From assembly GCF_036250735.1 (NCBI RefSeq), contig NZ_CP109430.1, positions 1,798,001 to 1,862,000 on the forward strand: 64,000 nt of DNA. Reading direction: 5' to 3'. This document shows positions 1 through 7,325 of the stretch, piece by piece. Made by a program: the position numbers and the translations under genes. Origin of the DNA: Streptosporangium sp. NBC_01495. Its GTDB lineage: Bacteria; Actinomycetota; Actinomycetes; Streptosporangiales; Streptosporangiaceae. How positions within the stretch are numbered: the stretch's first letter is position 1; each line of letters starts with the position of its first letter. Under the pieces are notes generated by a model, which saw only the letters and a program-made list of their open reading frames with translations, had not been told where the DNA came from and did not search any database.

Positions 1-215
1 GCCACCACGGATATCCGTCATGTCCGGGTGCTTCGCGTAGACCGAAGAAAAAGCGTTACCGCGGCCTTGTTCCAGCCAGGTGGTCCCCTCTCGGGGCCTC
101 CGCTTCCGAAGGAGGGGAGGCACCGGACAGAACGGGGACCACCGATCTCACCGGGTCGCCCACCGGAGCGCGACCCGCCCCGCGGATCGCGCTGCTCCGG
201 GGCGTACCCGGTCGT
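1..215. other. Window edge, no gene seen
   Basis: No convincing coding frame. It lies downstream of the minus-strand deacetylase gene. A CCTCC (97-101) / GGAGG (111-115) hairpin inside a C/G-rich stretch could end that operon, but the stem is short and there is no T-run. Confidence 0.4.
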
Positions 216-1019
216 TCACGCCTGGCCGCGTACCCGGCGCAGACCGTATCTCGTGCGCCTGACGACGGCGTACCCCTTCGTCAGCATTCGTTCCCGCATG
301 TAGATCAGCGGGACCTGGTTTCCTTCGACCGCACGGCTGAACATCTTCATCGACGTGCCCTCGGCGACGGTCAGGCGCGGCAGCGCGAGCACGTCGTGCC
401 GGTCGGCGGCGATGGCGTTGTTCACCGCGCAGGCGGCCCAGTATCCGGCCTTCCTGACCTCGCGCCGCACGCGCACGCTGGAGTAGCCGTACGGGTAGGC
501 CATCGTCGAGACCAGGGAGCCGATCTTGTCCTCGAGCAGGGCCTTGTTGCGCCGCAGCTCCTGGCGGAGCTCGTCCTCGGGCAGCTGGTCGAGCTGGGGG
601 TGGCTGTGGCTGTGCCCGCCGATCTCCATGCCGCACGAGGCGGCCTCGCGGGCCTGGCTCCACGACAGCATCGTGTCGAGGGGCCTGCCCGCCGCGTCCT
701 TGCCCGCGTCGCTGACCCACCCGCTGGTCAGGAAGACCGTCGCGGGGAAGTCGTAGCGTTCGAGCAGGGGCAGCGCCTCGCTGTGGAAGTCGGCGTACCC
801 GTCGTCGAAGGTCACCACGACCGGCCGCTCGGGGATGGAGCGGCCGTTGTTGTTGTGCAGCGAGGCGACCAGGTCGGCCACCGTCAACGGTGTGAAACCG
901 TTCTCCTTCAGGTAGGCCAGCTGCTCGGCGAAGGCCGAGGGCCGTACCGCCAGCGGCTTCGTCTCGGCGTTGGGCCGGTCGGAGACCGAGTGGTACATCA
1001 GGATCGGTACGCGGATCAT
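216..1019 (-). CDS. Polysaccharide deacetylase (NodB homology domain)
   Basis: A 267-residue carbohydrate esterase family 4 protein that would remove acyl groups from a sugar polymer. The NodB motifs are in order: TFDDGY at residues 70-75 (catalytic base Asp and metal Asp), GGHSHSH at about 134-140 (metal histidines) and AYPYG near 174-178. I see no signal peptide, so it probably acts on a cytoplasmic or membrane-associated glycan intermediate. Its ATG overlaps the stop of the upstream glycosyltransferase in an ATGA, so the two are translationally coupled. It is the last gene of the glycan operon running down from about 4.45 kb. Substrate not deducible. Confidence 0.9.
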   Translation of the reverse strand: MIRVPILMYHSVSDRPNAETKPLAVRPSAFAEQLAYLKENGFTPLTVADLVASLHNNNGRSIPERPVVVTFDDGYADFHSEALPLLERYDFPATVFLTSGWVSDAGKDAAGRPLDTMLSWSQAREAASCGMEIGGHSHSHPQLDQLPEDELRQELRRNKALLEDKIGSLVSTMAYPYGYSSVRVRREVRKAGYWAACAVNNAIAADRHDVLALPRLTVAEGTSMKMFSRAVEGNQVPLIYMRERMLTKGYAVVRRTRYGLRRVRGQA

Positions 1020-1966
1020 GACGGACGCACCCGCTTCAGCTTCAGTCGAAGGGAACCGACAACGTAACCCCAGGTCGTCCAGGCGAGGCCGACGACGATC
1101 GCCCCGGCCCTGCCGAGGCCGGGCAGGTCGCCCCGCAGGGCCTCGCCGACCCCGCGCAGCGCGCCCAGCGGCAGCGCCTTCAGCGCGTGAGCCCGCTCGC
1201 TCGACAATCCGTCGCCCGCTCCCACGCTCTGGGCGACCAGTGCCTTGGACAGGCCCTCGGCGAAACAGCGCGAGCGGAAATAGGCGAACGTCGAGCGTAC
1301 GGGCGGCACCTTGTGGCCGATCACCGCCGCCGGCTCGAACAGCATTCCCGACCCCGGCATCCGCTGCGAGAGCCGGATGCAGAACTCGGTCTCCTCACAG
1401 CCCAGCGGGCGGGGCTTGCGCCCCTGCACGCTGCGCCCGATGCCGGTGTGGAACCCGCCGACACCGCCGATGACCTCCCGGCGGAAGGCCGCGTTGCCGC
1501 CCATGACGTTGCGGATCCGCGCACGTTCCGTGGGCATGCCCAGATAGCTGCACCCCACGGTCCAGTCGAACTCGTGGGGATACCAGCCGGGCCGGTGCCC
1601 GATGCCCCACAGCGGCCTGGTCTGCCCGCCCACCCCCACGATGGTCGGGTCCTGGAAGCCCTCCTCCAGTGCTTCCAGCCAGCCAGGCTCCGCGACGGCG
1701 TCGTCGTCCAGATACGCCACGATGTCGCCGGAGGCGGTCGCCGCGCCGGTGTTCTTGCCACCGGACAGCCCCTTCTCCTGAGCGTTCTCCACCACGATCG
1801 CGCCGGGATACTCCTTCTTGAGCCTCAGGTGGAGATCCGGGTTGTAGTCGACGACCAGGATGATCTCGTGCGGCTCGTGTGTCTGGTTCTGGACCGATTC
1901 GACGGCTGCTCGGATGTCCTCCCAGCGGTCCTCGGTGTAGACGCAGATGACGACACTGCTTCTCAT
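1016..1966 (-). CDS. Family 2 glycosyltransferase
   Basis: A 316-residue GT-A fold transferase. N-terminal nucleotide-sugar half with VVICVYTEDR at the start, the metal-binding DDD at residues 87-89, and the acceptor-side GCEETEFC motif around 189-196 containing the likely base. A hydrophobic stretch near 285-305 suggests membrane attachment, as in exopolysaccharide and rhamnosyl transferases. The ATG was chosen because it lies 2 bp after the stop of the upstream GT2 gene and gives a complete domain; the frame upstream is antisense to that gene. ATGA overlap with the deacetylase downstream. The sugar is unknown. Confidence 0.9.
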   Translation of the reverse strand: MRSSVVICVYTEDRWEDIRAAVESVQNQTHEPHEIILVVDYNPDLHLRLKKEYPGAIVVENAQEKGLSGGKNTGAATASGDIVAYLDDDAVAEPGWLEALEEGFQDPTIVGVGGQTRPLWGIGHRPGWYPHEFDWTVGCSYLGMPTERARIRNVMGGNAAFRREVIGGVGGFHTGIGRSVQGRKPRPLGCEETEFCIRLSQRMPGSGMLFEPAAVIGHKVPPVRSTFAYFRSRCFAEGLSKALVAQSVGAGDGLSSERAHALKALPLGALRGVGEALRGDLPGLGRAGAIVVGLAWTTWGYVVGSLRLKLKRVRPS

Positions 1967-1968
1967 GG

Positions 1969-2799
1969 CTACGCGGCGCCCTGGTCGGCGGCCGGGGTGG
2001 CGGCTGCCGGCTCGTGAACGACGGGAGCCGGGTTGCTCCGCCACTCGCGGATGATGGTCTTCAGCACCCGGATGCCGTCGCGGACGGCGTGCAGGTTGCT
2101 CTCGCCGTGGATGCGGCAGCGCTCGTGGCTGGGAACCTCGTGGACCTTGAGCCCGGCCTTGGCGGCGCGGACGTTCATCAGGGTCTCGATCTCGAAGCCG
2201 TCGCAGTCGAGGTTGAGGACGTCCAGGTGGCGGGCCCAGAAGGCGTTGTAGCCGTAGCACAGGTCGCTGTAGCTGGTGCCGTACATCCTGTTGACCAGCG
2301 CGGTCAGTGACTTGTTGCCGAACTTGCGGATGAACGTCAGGTCGTCGCTGCCGCCGCCGGACGCGTAGCGCGAGCCCTTGACGAAGTCGGCCCCGGTGAC
2401 CAGCGCGCCCACGAACTGGATGATCTCGCGGCCGTCCGTGGAGCCGTCGGCGTCGATCATCACGATGATGTCGCCGGTGCAGGCGGCGAATCCGGCCGTC
2501 AGCGCGTCGCCCTTGCCCTTGCCCGTCTGGTGGACCACGCGGACGTTGGGGCGCAGCTTCCTCGCCACGGCCACGGTGTCGTCCTTCGAGTTGCCGTCGA
2601 CCAGGACGATCTCGTCGATCCACTGCGGCAGCGTCGCGAAGACGTGCGGAAGGTTCTCCGCCTCGTTCATGGCCGGTACGACGACGCTGACGGTCGGGGA
2701 GATCGCCATGTTGGGGGTGATGGGAGTGAACCGCTCGATGGGTGGAACCGCCCTCAGCGGTGGCTTGTTGTTGTAGTGCTTGGTGATCTCGGGGCTCAT
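1969..2799 (-). CDS. GT2 glycosyltransferase, polyprenyl-phosphate sugar synthase type
   Basis: A 276-residue protein of the dolichyl-phosphate-mannose-synthase-like GT2 group, which loads sugars from a nucleotide donor onto a polyprenyl phosphate carrier. Visible motifs: VPAMNEAENLP near residues 41-51, LVDGNS at 66-71 and the catalytic DADGS at 116-120. There is no C-terminal membrane domain, as in the soluble bacterial/archaeal class. It belongs to the minus-strand glycan operon. A close paralogue lies at 36314-37048, with long identical blocks including the DADGSTDGRE and LCYGYNAFWARHLD segments. Confidence 0.88.
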   Translation of the reverse strand: MSPEITKHYNNKPPLRAVPPIERFTPITPNMAISPTVSVVVPAMNEAENLPHVFATLPQWIDEIVLVDGNSKDDTVAVARKLRPNVRVVHQTGKGKGDALTAGFAACTGDIIVMIDADGSTDGREIIQFVGALVTGADFVKGSRYASGGGSDDLTFIRKFGNKSLTALVNRMYGTSYSDLCYGYNAFWARHLDVLNLDCDGFEIETLMNVRAAKAGLKVHEVPSHERCRIHGESNLHAVRDGIRVLKTIIREWRSNPAPVVHEPAAATPAADQGAA

Positions 2800-2956
2800 T
2801 GTGACGGATGTCCTTCCGGGCGGTCGGTCGTCAGGGGCGACTGGCGGACGGACCCGGGGCCATGGCCGATCGGGACGACCGGCGGAAACGGCGAATGCGA
2901 TGAGGGATGCATGCGAGGGTCCTGGCGGGTGGTGTGGTGATGAAAGTGGGAGCGGG

Positions 2957-4084
2957 CTAGCCCACTCCCCATGGTTCCTTGACGACCGGAGTGCCTGATT
3001 GGTTCTGCGCGGGGGAGCGCATACGGCCGAAACCCTTCAGCACACGATCAGCAAGCCTGTACAAATTCGGGCGATCTGTGACGATCGTTCGTGCCTTGTT
3101 GACCGGGGTGCGGCCGATCCAGTGGACGGCGGCGGCCGGGGAGGGACGCGACACGCGACCTTCCGCGACGAAGAGGTCACCGCTTTTCAACCAGCTCTTG
3201 TACTCGCGCCCGCCCTTGCCCATGTCCACCTGCCGCAGCCCGGAGTTCGCGGCGTGCTCGGCCATGTGCAGGTGGTGCATGATGCCGGGGGAGTAGCGCG
3301 CGAACTCGGTGTCGTAGGCCGGGAACCAGCCCACCAGGGTCGTCGCCGTCCGGAGGCCGAAGTGACCGGCGACGGGCCTGTCTCCGGCGTAGACCATGGT
3401 CAGGACGCCCGCGAAACTCTCGGACTTCTCCGCGTGCATCTCGTCGAGCAACTGGACGATCCACGGCTGGGCGAAGCGGTCGACCCGGCCCGTCCTGCGG
3501 TACTGGTCGGACTTCCAGTTGGTGAGCGTGCGGAGCGTGCCCGCGTCGGCCGAGTCCCACTCGAAGCGGATCTCGCCCTGCTCGCGGCCGAGCTTGCGCT
3601 CCTTGTAGCGGACCGTCTTGAGGTTCTTCGGCGAGTTGGCCTTCACCTGCTCGATGTAGGTCTCGAACCCTACGCTGAGGTCCATCACCGGAGCCGGTCG
3701 CACGTCCGACTCGTACGGCGCGAACGTCGGCTGGCCGGGAACCAGGTGGTCGAAGTCGAAGACGGAGAGCTTGCAGGCGCGCAGCAGGGTCCGGACGTCC
3801 AGCTTGAGGCCGGAGACCGCGATCAGTCCGTGGCAGGTGGTCAGGAAACCGCCGAGAGGCTTGCCGATCCCGAAGCTGTGGCGCTCGTAGGGGAAGAACC
3901 CCACGATCTTGCCGCCGTCCTGGATGACCGCGACACGAACGTAGTCACGCAGCCGCCCCATGGCGAGGGTGAACTCCACGGAGAGGAAGGGGTTGTCCAG
4001 CGACGGATCCGCCACCTGCAACTCCCGCCATCGAGAGATCTCGGGCTCCCCGAGGTCTCCGGGGCGAACGATGACGATGTTCAC
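2957..4084 (-). CDS. FemAB/GNAT-like acyltransferase of the glycan operon
   Basis: A 375-residue protein of the FemAB-related acetyltransferase superfamily (BioF2-like acyltransferase domain), a group often found in exopolysaccharide loci where it may attach an amino acid or acyl group. Features: a first subdomain reading IVGFFPYERH, a second with GVLTMVYAGDRPVAGHFGL, and the late GKGGREYKSWLKSG motif typical of these proteins. The GTG start is fixed by a 4-bp GTGA overlap with the preceding membrane-protein gene; the frame extends further upstream only antiparallel to that gene's coding sense. Acceptor and donor unknown. Confidence 0.8.
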   Translation of the reverse strand: MNIVIVRPGDLGEPEISRWRELQVADPSLDNPFLSVEFTLAMGRLRDYVRVAVIQDGGKIVGFFPYERHSFGIGKPLGGFLTTCHGLIAVSGLKLDVRTLLRACKLSVFDFDHLVPGQPTFAPYESDVRPAPVMDLSVGFETYIEQVKANSPKNLKTVRYKERKLGREQGEIRFEWDSADAGTLRTLTNWKSDQYRRTGRVDRFAQPWIVQLLDEMHAEKSESFAGVLTMVYAGDRPVAGHFGLRTATTLVGWFPAYDTEFARYSPGIMHHLHMAEHAANSGLRQVDMGKGGREYKSWLKSGDLFVAEGRVSRPSPAAAVHWIGRTPVNKARTIVTDRPNLYRLADRVLKGFGRMRSPAQNQSGTPVVKEPWGVG

Positions 4085-4452
4085 CTTGACCTGGCCCCCT
4101 GTTCGGTCTGCAAGCTCCCGCTCCCCCGATACAACACGCGTAGTACGTATATGAAGCCGCCGAGCACCGCGATGGTCGCAACTCCGGCACGGGGCGACCA
4201 TGCGTCAAAGGTAAGCATGGCAGCGGCCAAGAGAACGTTCACAACCAGGCTCGCCGCCGCACCCACTGATAGTGCCGCAAGCGGGTCACGATCACGCAAC
4301 AGTCCTACCACCGCGGCGCCCGGGACAACCAACAGGAACAGGGGCGTAAGGATCAAGCGTAACGGAGTGTCGATGTCGGCCAAGGCGATCACGGCCCCCG
4401 CGACGCATGCGAGGGTGAGTGCCCATTTGAGCACCCTGCGGTTGATCGACAT
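4081..4452 (-). CDS. Small four-helix membrane protein
   Basis: About 123 residues, four hydrophobic segments (roughly residues 9-25, 30-50, 60-80 and 92-108) and a basic C-terminal tail. The ATG at 4452 is preceded by AGGAG seven bases upstream, so it is preferred to the ATG further out. First gene of the glycan operon, overlapping the FemAB-like gene by GTGA, so its product probably works with that transferase at the membrane. I recognise no family with confidence. Confidence 0.7.
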   Translation of the reverse strand: MSINRRVLKWALTLACVAGAVIALADIDTPLRLILTPLFLLVVPGAAVVGLLRDRDPLAALSVGAAASLVVNVLLAAAMLTFDAWSPRAGVATIAVLGGFIYVLRVLYRGSGSLQTEQGARSR

Positions 4453-4551
4453 CTCCGAGCTCCTGTTGGTAATGATGTGACTGATCGCACCCTTCATGTG
4501 ACCAATCACTCAGCATGGACGTCAATGCCGACGCTCGGCACCAGTCCATGG

Positions 4552-4590
4552 TTTACCGGATCTCTGAGAGAAGTCTCGGTGTTAGGTAAA
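4552..4590 (-). terminator. Possible terminator after the sigma fusion gene
   Basis: TTTACC (4552-4557) and GGTAAA (4585-4590) form the outer arms of a hairpin with an inner GAGA/TCTC pair. It lies just downstream of the minus-strand stop at 4605. The weak stem makes this tentative; it could instead be an operator for the glycan operon. Confidence 0.35.
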
Positions 4591-4604
4591 ACGAGATGCG
4601 GGAA

Positions 4605-7130
4605 TCAGCCCGTCGCCCCCTCGGAGCTCGCCCCGGCGGAGGGGGTCGGAGTCGGCTCGGGAGCCGGGTCATCGGGGGGTGCGGAGGCGTCGGGTTCAGG
4701 GCTTTCCCAGGAAATCGCGCATCCGGCGTTGCCCCCGGCGGACTTGAACGCGACCCGTCCCGCGCCGCTCTCCGACGGATCCTTGGCAGTGACCCAAATC
4801 ACGCTTCTCGCGCCCGCCTTCAACTGTCCCCGGGCGGGGTGCACGTCGAGCCCGCCGGAGGTGGTCGCCGACCACGAGATCGTGGCGTTGCGGGCCGCGA
4901 GCCGGATCTGCCCGGCGCCCTCCCCGATGTCTCCCGGGCACGAGACGCTCAGCCGCCCGGCCACGGGCGGCGTGGTGGCGGTACGGGTGGGGCGGGGCCG
5001 TCCCGCCGTGGGGGCGCGGCTCGGTGCCGGTCGCGCCGCGGTGGCGGTGGGGGCGGCGGGAACGGGAGTCTCGCTCCTCCGGCTTCTCCTCGGTGTGGGT
5101 GTCGGCGCGGCCTCCGGGTCCTCCAGCAGGGGGTCGGGCTCCGGCTCTGGGCCGGGCTCCAGCGTGATCAGCGCGGGTTCCGTCCCCGGCGCGGTCCGAG
5201 GGTCCCTCAACGCCCCTCCGGCCAGGTCCTGCCCACCCACCACGACCACCGCCCCGGTGGCGGCCAGCACGCACACCGCCGCGAGCAGCACCGGCCCCCT
5301 GCGGCCGCGCCGTCTCCGCCGCTGCGCGGGCAGCGCCTCCGTACCCCGCTTCCCATCGCCCGGGAGCGGCGGTGTACGCCGGGCCTCGCCGTCCTTCGCC
5401 GACGACGTGCGCCGCGCCTCGGGGCTTCCCGCCGGCGGCGTGCGCCGCGCCTCGGGAGTCTCCGCGGGTGGAACGTGCCAGACCTCGGTGCCACCGGCCG
5501 GCGGGGTGTGCCGGGACTCGTCATCCGCCGGCCGCGACGCGTGCCACGCCTGGTCGTCCGCGGACGGTGCCGCGTGCCACGCCTGGTCGTCCGGGGAAGG
5601 CGCCGCCTGCCAGGACCGGTCGGCCACGGGCGGTGCCGCGCGCCAGGCCTCGCCGTCCGGGGGCGGTGTCGCGTCCCACGCCCGGTCGTCCACCGGCGGC
5701 GTCGTGCGCCACGGCTCGCCGTCCGGGGATGGTGCCGCGCGCCACGCCTCGCCGCCCGTGGGCGGTGTCGGCCAGATCCCGGTGTCCGCCGGTGGGGTCG
5801 TGCGCCATGCCTCACCGTCCGCGGGGGGCGCCGGCCAGGCCTCGGCGTTCGCGGTCGGCGTCGGCCACGCCTCGGCGCTCGCCGCCGGTGCCGGCCAGGC
5901 GTCGATGTCCACGGGTGGCGGTGTGTGCCGCACCTCGCCGTCCGCCGGCCGTGACGCGTGCCGGGTCCCGGCGTCCGTCCACGGTGCCGCGCGCTCGGGC
6001 TCGCCGTCCGTGGGCGACGCCATCACGTACCGGGGCGCCGTCCCGCCCTCCGGGGAGCGTGTCCCGGTCTCCGCGTACCCCGCCCGCTTGTCGTCGTACC
6101 GCGCCTCCGTCCCGGCCGGCCACGCCCTCGCGTCCGCGGCCGGCGTTCCCGCATCCGCGGGGGGCGCCGCGTGCCGGGAGCGGGTGCCCGAGGGGGGTGT
6201 GGACCCTCCGCCCCTGGAGGTTCCCTCGTCGCGCGCCCGCCTGCCGCCCGCGGACCTCTTCCCGCCCCACCGGCGGCCCCCCGACCGCCGTTCGGCGGCC
6301 GTGGGGAAACCGGCCTTGTCGAAGCCGTTCTCGGCCACGATGGCGGCGCGGTCCTCGCGCGACTCCGGGTTCAGGCAGGTCTCGATCACCCGGCGGCGCA
6401 GGGAGAGCGGCGGGTAGGCCAGGGGGACCAGGTCCAGCAGCCGTCCGGCCGAGACGTGCCGGTCCCTGCGCTCGACGCAGACCTCGCAGCGGCCGATGTG
6501 GGCCGACAGCCGCCTGCGCAGCATCGTGGTGAGGGGGCCCTCCCACGAGTCCACCATCGCCGACAGGTCGGGACAGTGCGCCCGGCCGACCTTGGCGAGC
6601 ACCACGGCGGCGGCCGCGTTCTCCAGGTGGTCGCGGGCCCGGCCGAGCTTCGCGGTGACCTGGCGGGAGGTCAGCCCCAGCACCGCGCCGACCTCACCGC
6701 TGCCGAGGTCGTGGCGGAGCGAGAGTTCGAGCACCTCGCGCTCCTGCCCGCTCAGCTCCGCCATCGCCTCGTGGACCAGGGCCGCGAGCTCCCGCTCGCC
6801 CGGGTCGTCGTGGATGTCGGGCGGCGGCGATCCCTGTGGGCCGCCGCGCGCCCCGTCCGCGCACCGGATCCGTACGAGCGCGTACAGCCACGCGCGCAGG
6901 CGGCCGGGCTCGCGCAGGCGGTCCACGCTGCCCTGGGCCGTGACCAGGGCGTCGTGTACGGCGCCGGCGGCGGTCTCACGGTCGCCCAGCAGCGAGTGGG
7001 CGTAGTCGTTGAGACGTTCGGCATAGGAGTCGTAGAGGCTCGCGGGCGCCGTTGTGTCGGCACGCCGCAGCGCCTCAACGAGTTGTTGATCGTCGGTTCG
7101 GCCGACGGTCGGCCATCCGGGCACGGACAT
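4605..7130 (-). CDS. Transmembrane sigma-70 / zinc-finger / extracytoplasmic fusion protein
   Basis: An 841-residue single polypeptide. Residues ~30-95 are an ECF-type sigma region 2 (core-polymerase and -10 binding, with RLRAWLYALVR), and ~115-175 are sigma region 4 (the GLTSRQVTAKLGRAR helix-turn-helix). Residues 211-218 read HIGRCEVC, the H-x3-C-x2-C signature of anti-sigma ZAS zinc fingers. Then come an Arg-rich segment, ~17 imperfect 10-11-residue Trp/Pro repeats (about 396-592), one transmembrane helix (613-633), a Pro-rich spacer, and a beta-type domain (about 725-810) with two Cys ending a Pro-rich tail. This reads as a sigma factor joined to its own inhibitor and an outside sensor. 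The ATG follows GGAGGA very closely, so a GTG at 7124 is an alternative start. Confidence 0.85.
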   Translation of the reverse strand: MSVPGWPTVGRTDDQQLVEALRRADTTAPASLYDSYAERLNDYAHSLLGDRETAAGAVHDALVTAQGSVDRLREPGRLRAWLYALVRIRCADGARGGPQGSPPPDIHDDPGERELAALVHEAMAELSGQEREVLELSLRHDLGSGEVGAVLGLTSRQVTAKLGRARDHLENAAAAVVLAKVGRAHCPDLSAMVDSWEGPLTTMLRRRLSAHIGRCEVCVERRDRHVSAGRLLDLVPLAYPPLSLRRRVIETCLNPESREDRAAIVAENGFDKAGFPTAAERRSGGRRWGGKRSAGGRRARDEGTSRGGGSTPPSGTRSRHAAPPADAGTPAADARAWPAGTEARYDDKRAGYAETGTRSPEGGTAPRYVMASPTDGEPERAAPWTDAGTRHASRPADGEVRHTPPPVDIDAWPAPAASAEAWPTPTANAEAWPAPPADGEAWRTTPPADTGIWPTPPTGGEAWRAAPSPDGEPWRTTPPVDDRAWDATPPPDGEAWRAAPPVADRSWQAAPSPDDQAWHAAPSADDQAWHASRPADDESRHTPPAGGTEVWHVPPAETPEARRTPPAGSPEARRTSSAKDGEARRTPPLPGDGKRGTEALPAQRRRRRGRRGPVLLAAVCVLAATGAVVVVGGQDLAGGALRDPRTAPGTEPALITLEPGPEPEPDPLLEDPEAAPTPTPRRSRRSETPVPAAPTATAARPAPSRAPTAGRPRPTRTATTPPVAGRLSVSCPGDIGEGAGQIRLAARNATISWSATTSGGLDVHPARGQLKAGARSVIWVTAKDPSESGAGRVAFKSAGGNAGCAISWESPEPDASAPPDDPAPEPTPTPSAGASSEGATG
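5355..5945 (-). repeat. 33-bp coding repeats in the sigma fusion linker
   Basis: About 17 imperfect units of 30-33 bp encoding 10-11 residues, with a core of the type GEAWRAAPSPD, GEPWRTTPPVD, DRAWDATPPPD and DQAWHAAPSAD. Trp sits at the fourth position of most units; the last three have Arg instead. Reading frame is kept throughout. Confidence 0.85.
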
Positions 7131-7270
7131 TCCTCCCCCGCGAGACGGGCTCGTTCACGGGTTTCGTCACTCACCCGTTCCAGCCCACACGCGTAGGACG
7201 TCACCTCCCCGCAACTGGTTGACCAAAGGGGTCGATATCATGCCGACACGGTATGACCTGGGAAAACTGA

Positions 7271-7301
7271 TACGGCTGGTACCAATGTGGCACCAGCCGT
7301 A
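7271..7301 (-). terminator. Terminator of the VWA protein gene
   Basis: Ten-bp stem TACGGCTGGT (7271-7280) with ACCAGCCGTA (7292-7301), extended by CC/GG after one mismatch. It lies 25 bp beyond the minus-strand stop at 7326. Confidence 0.75.
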
Positions 7302-7325
7302 CAGGATGAGAGTGATGCGGGAGGG

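Noticed and set aside
4477-6417. Long plus-strand reading frame over the sigma fusion gene
   Set aside because: It is a repetitive Ala/Arg/Pro-rich shadow of the 33-bp repeat; the minus strand gives coherent sigma, finger and membrane domains.
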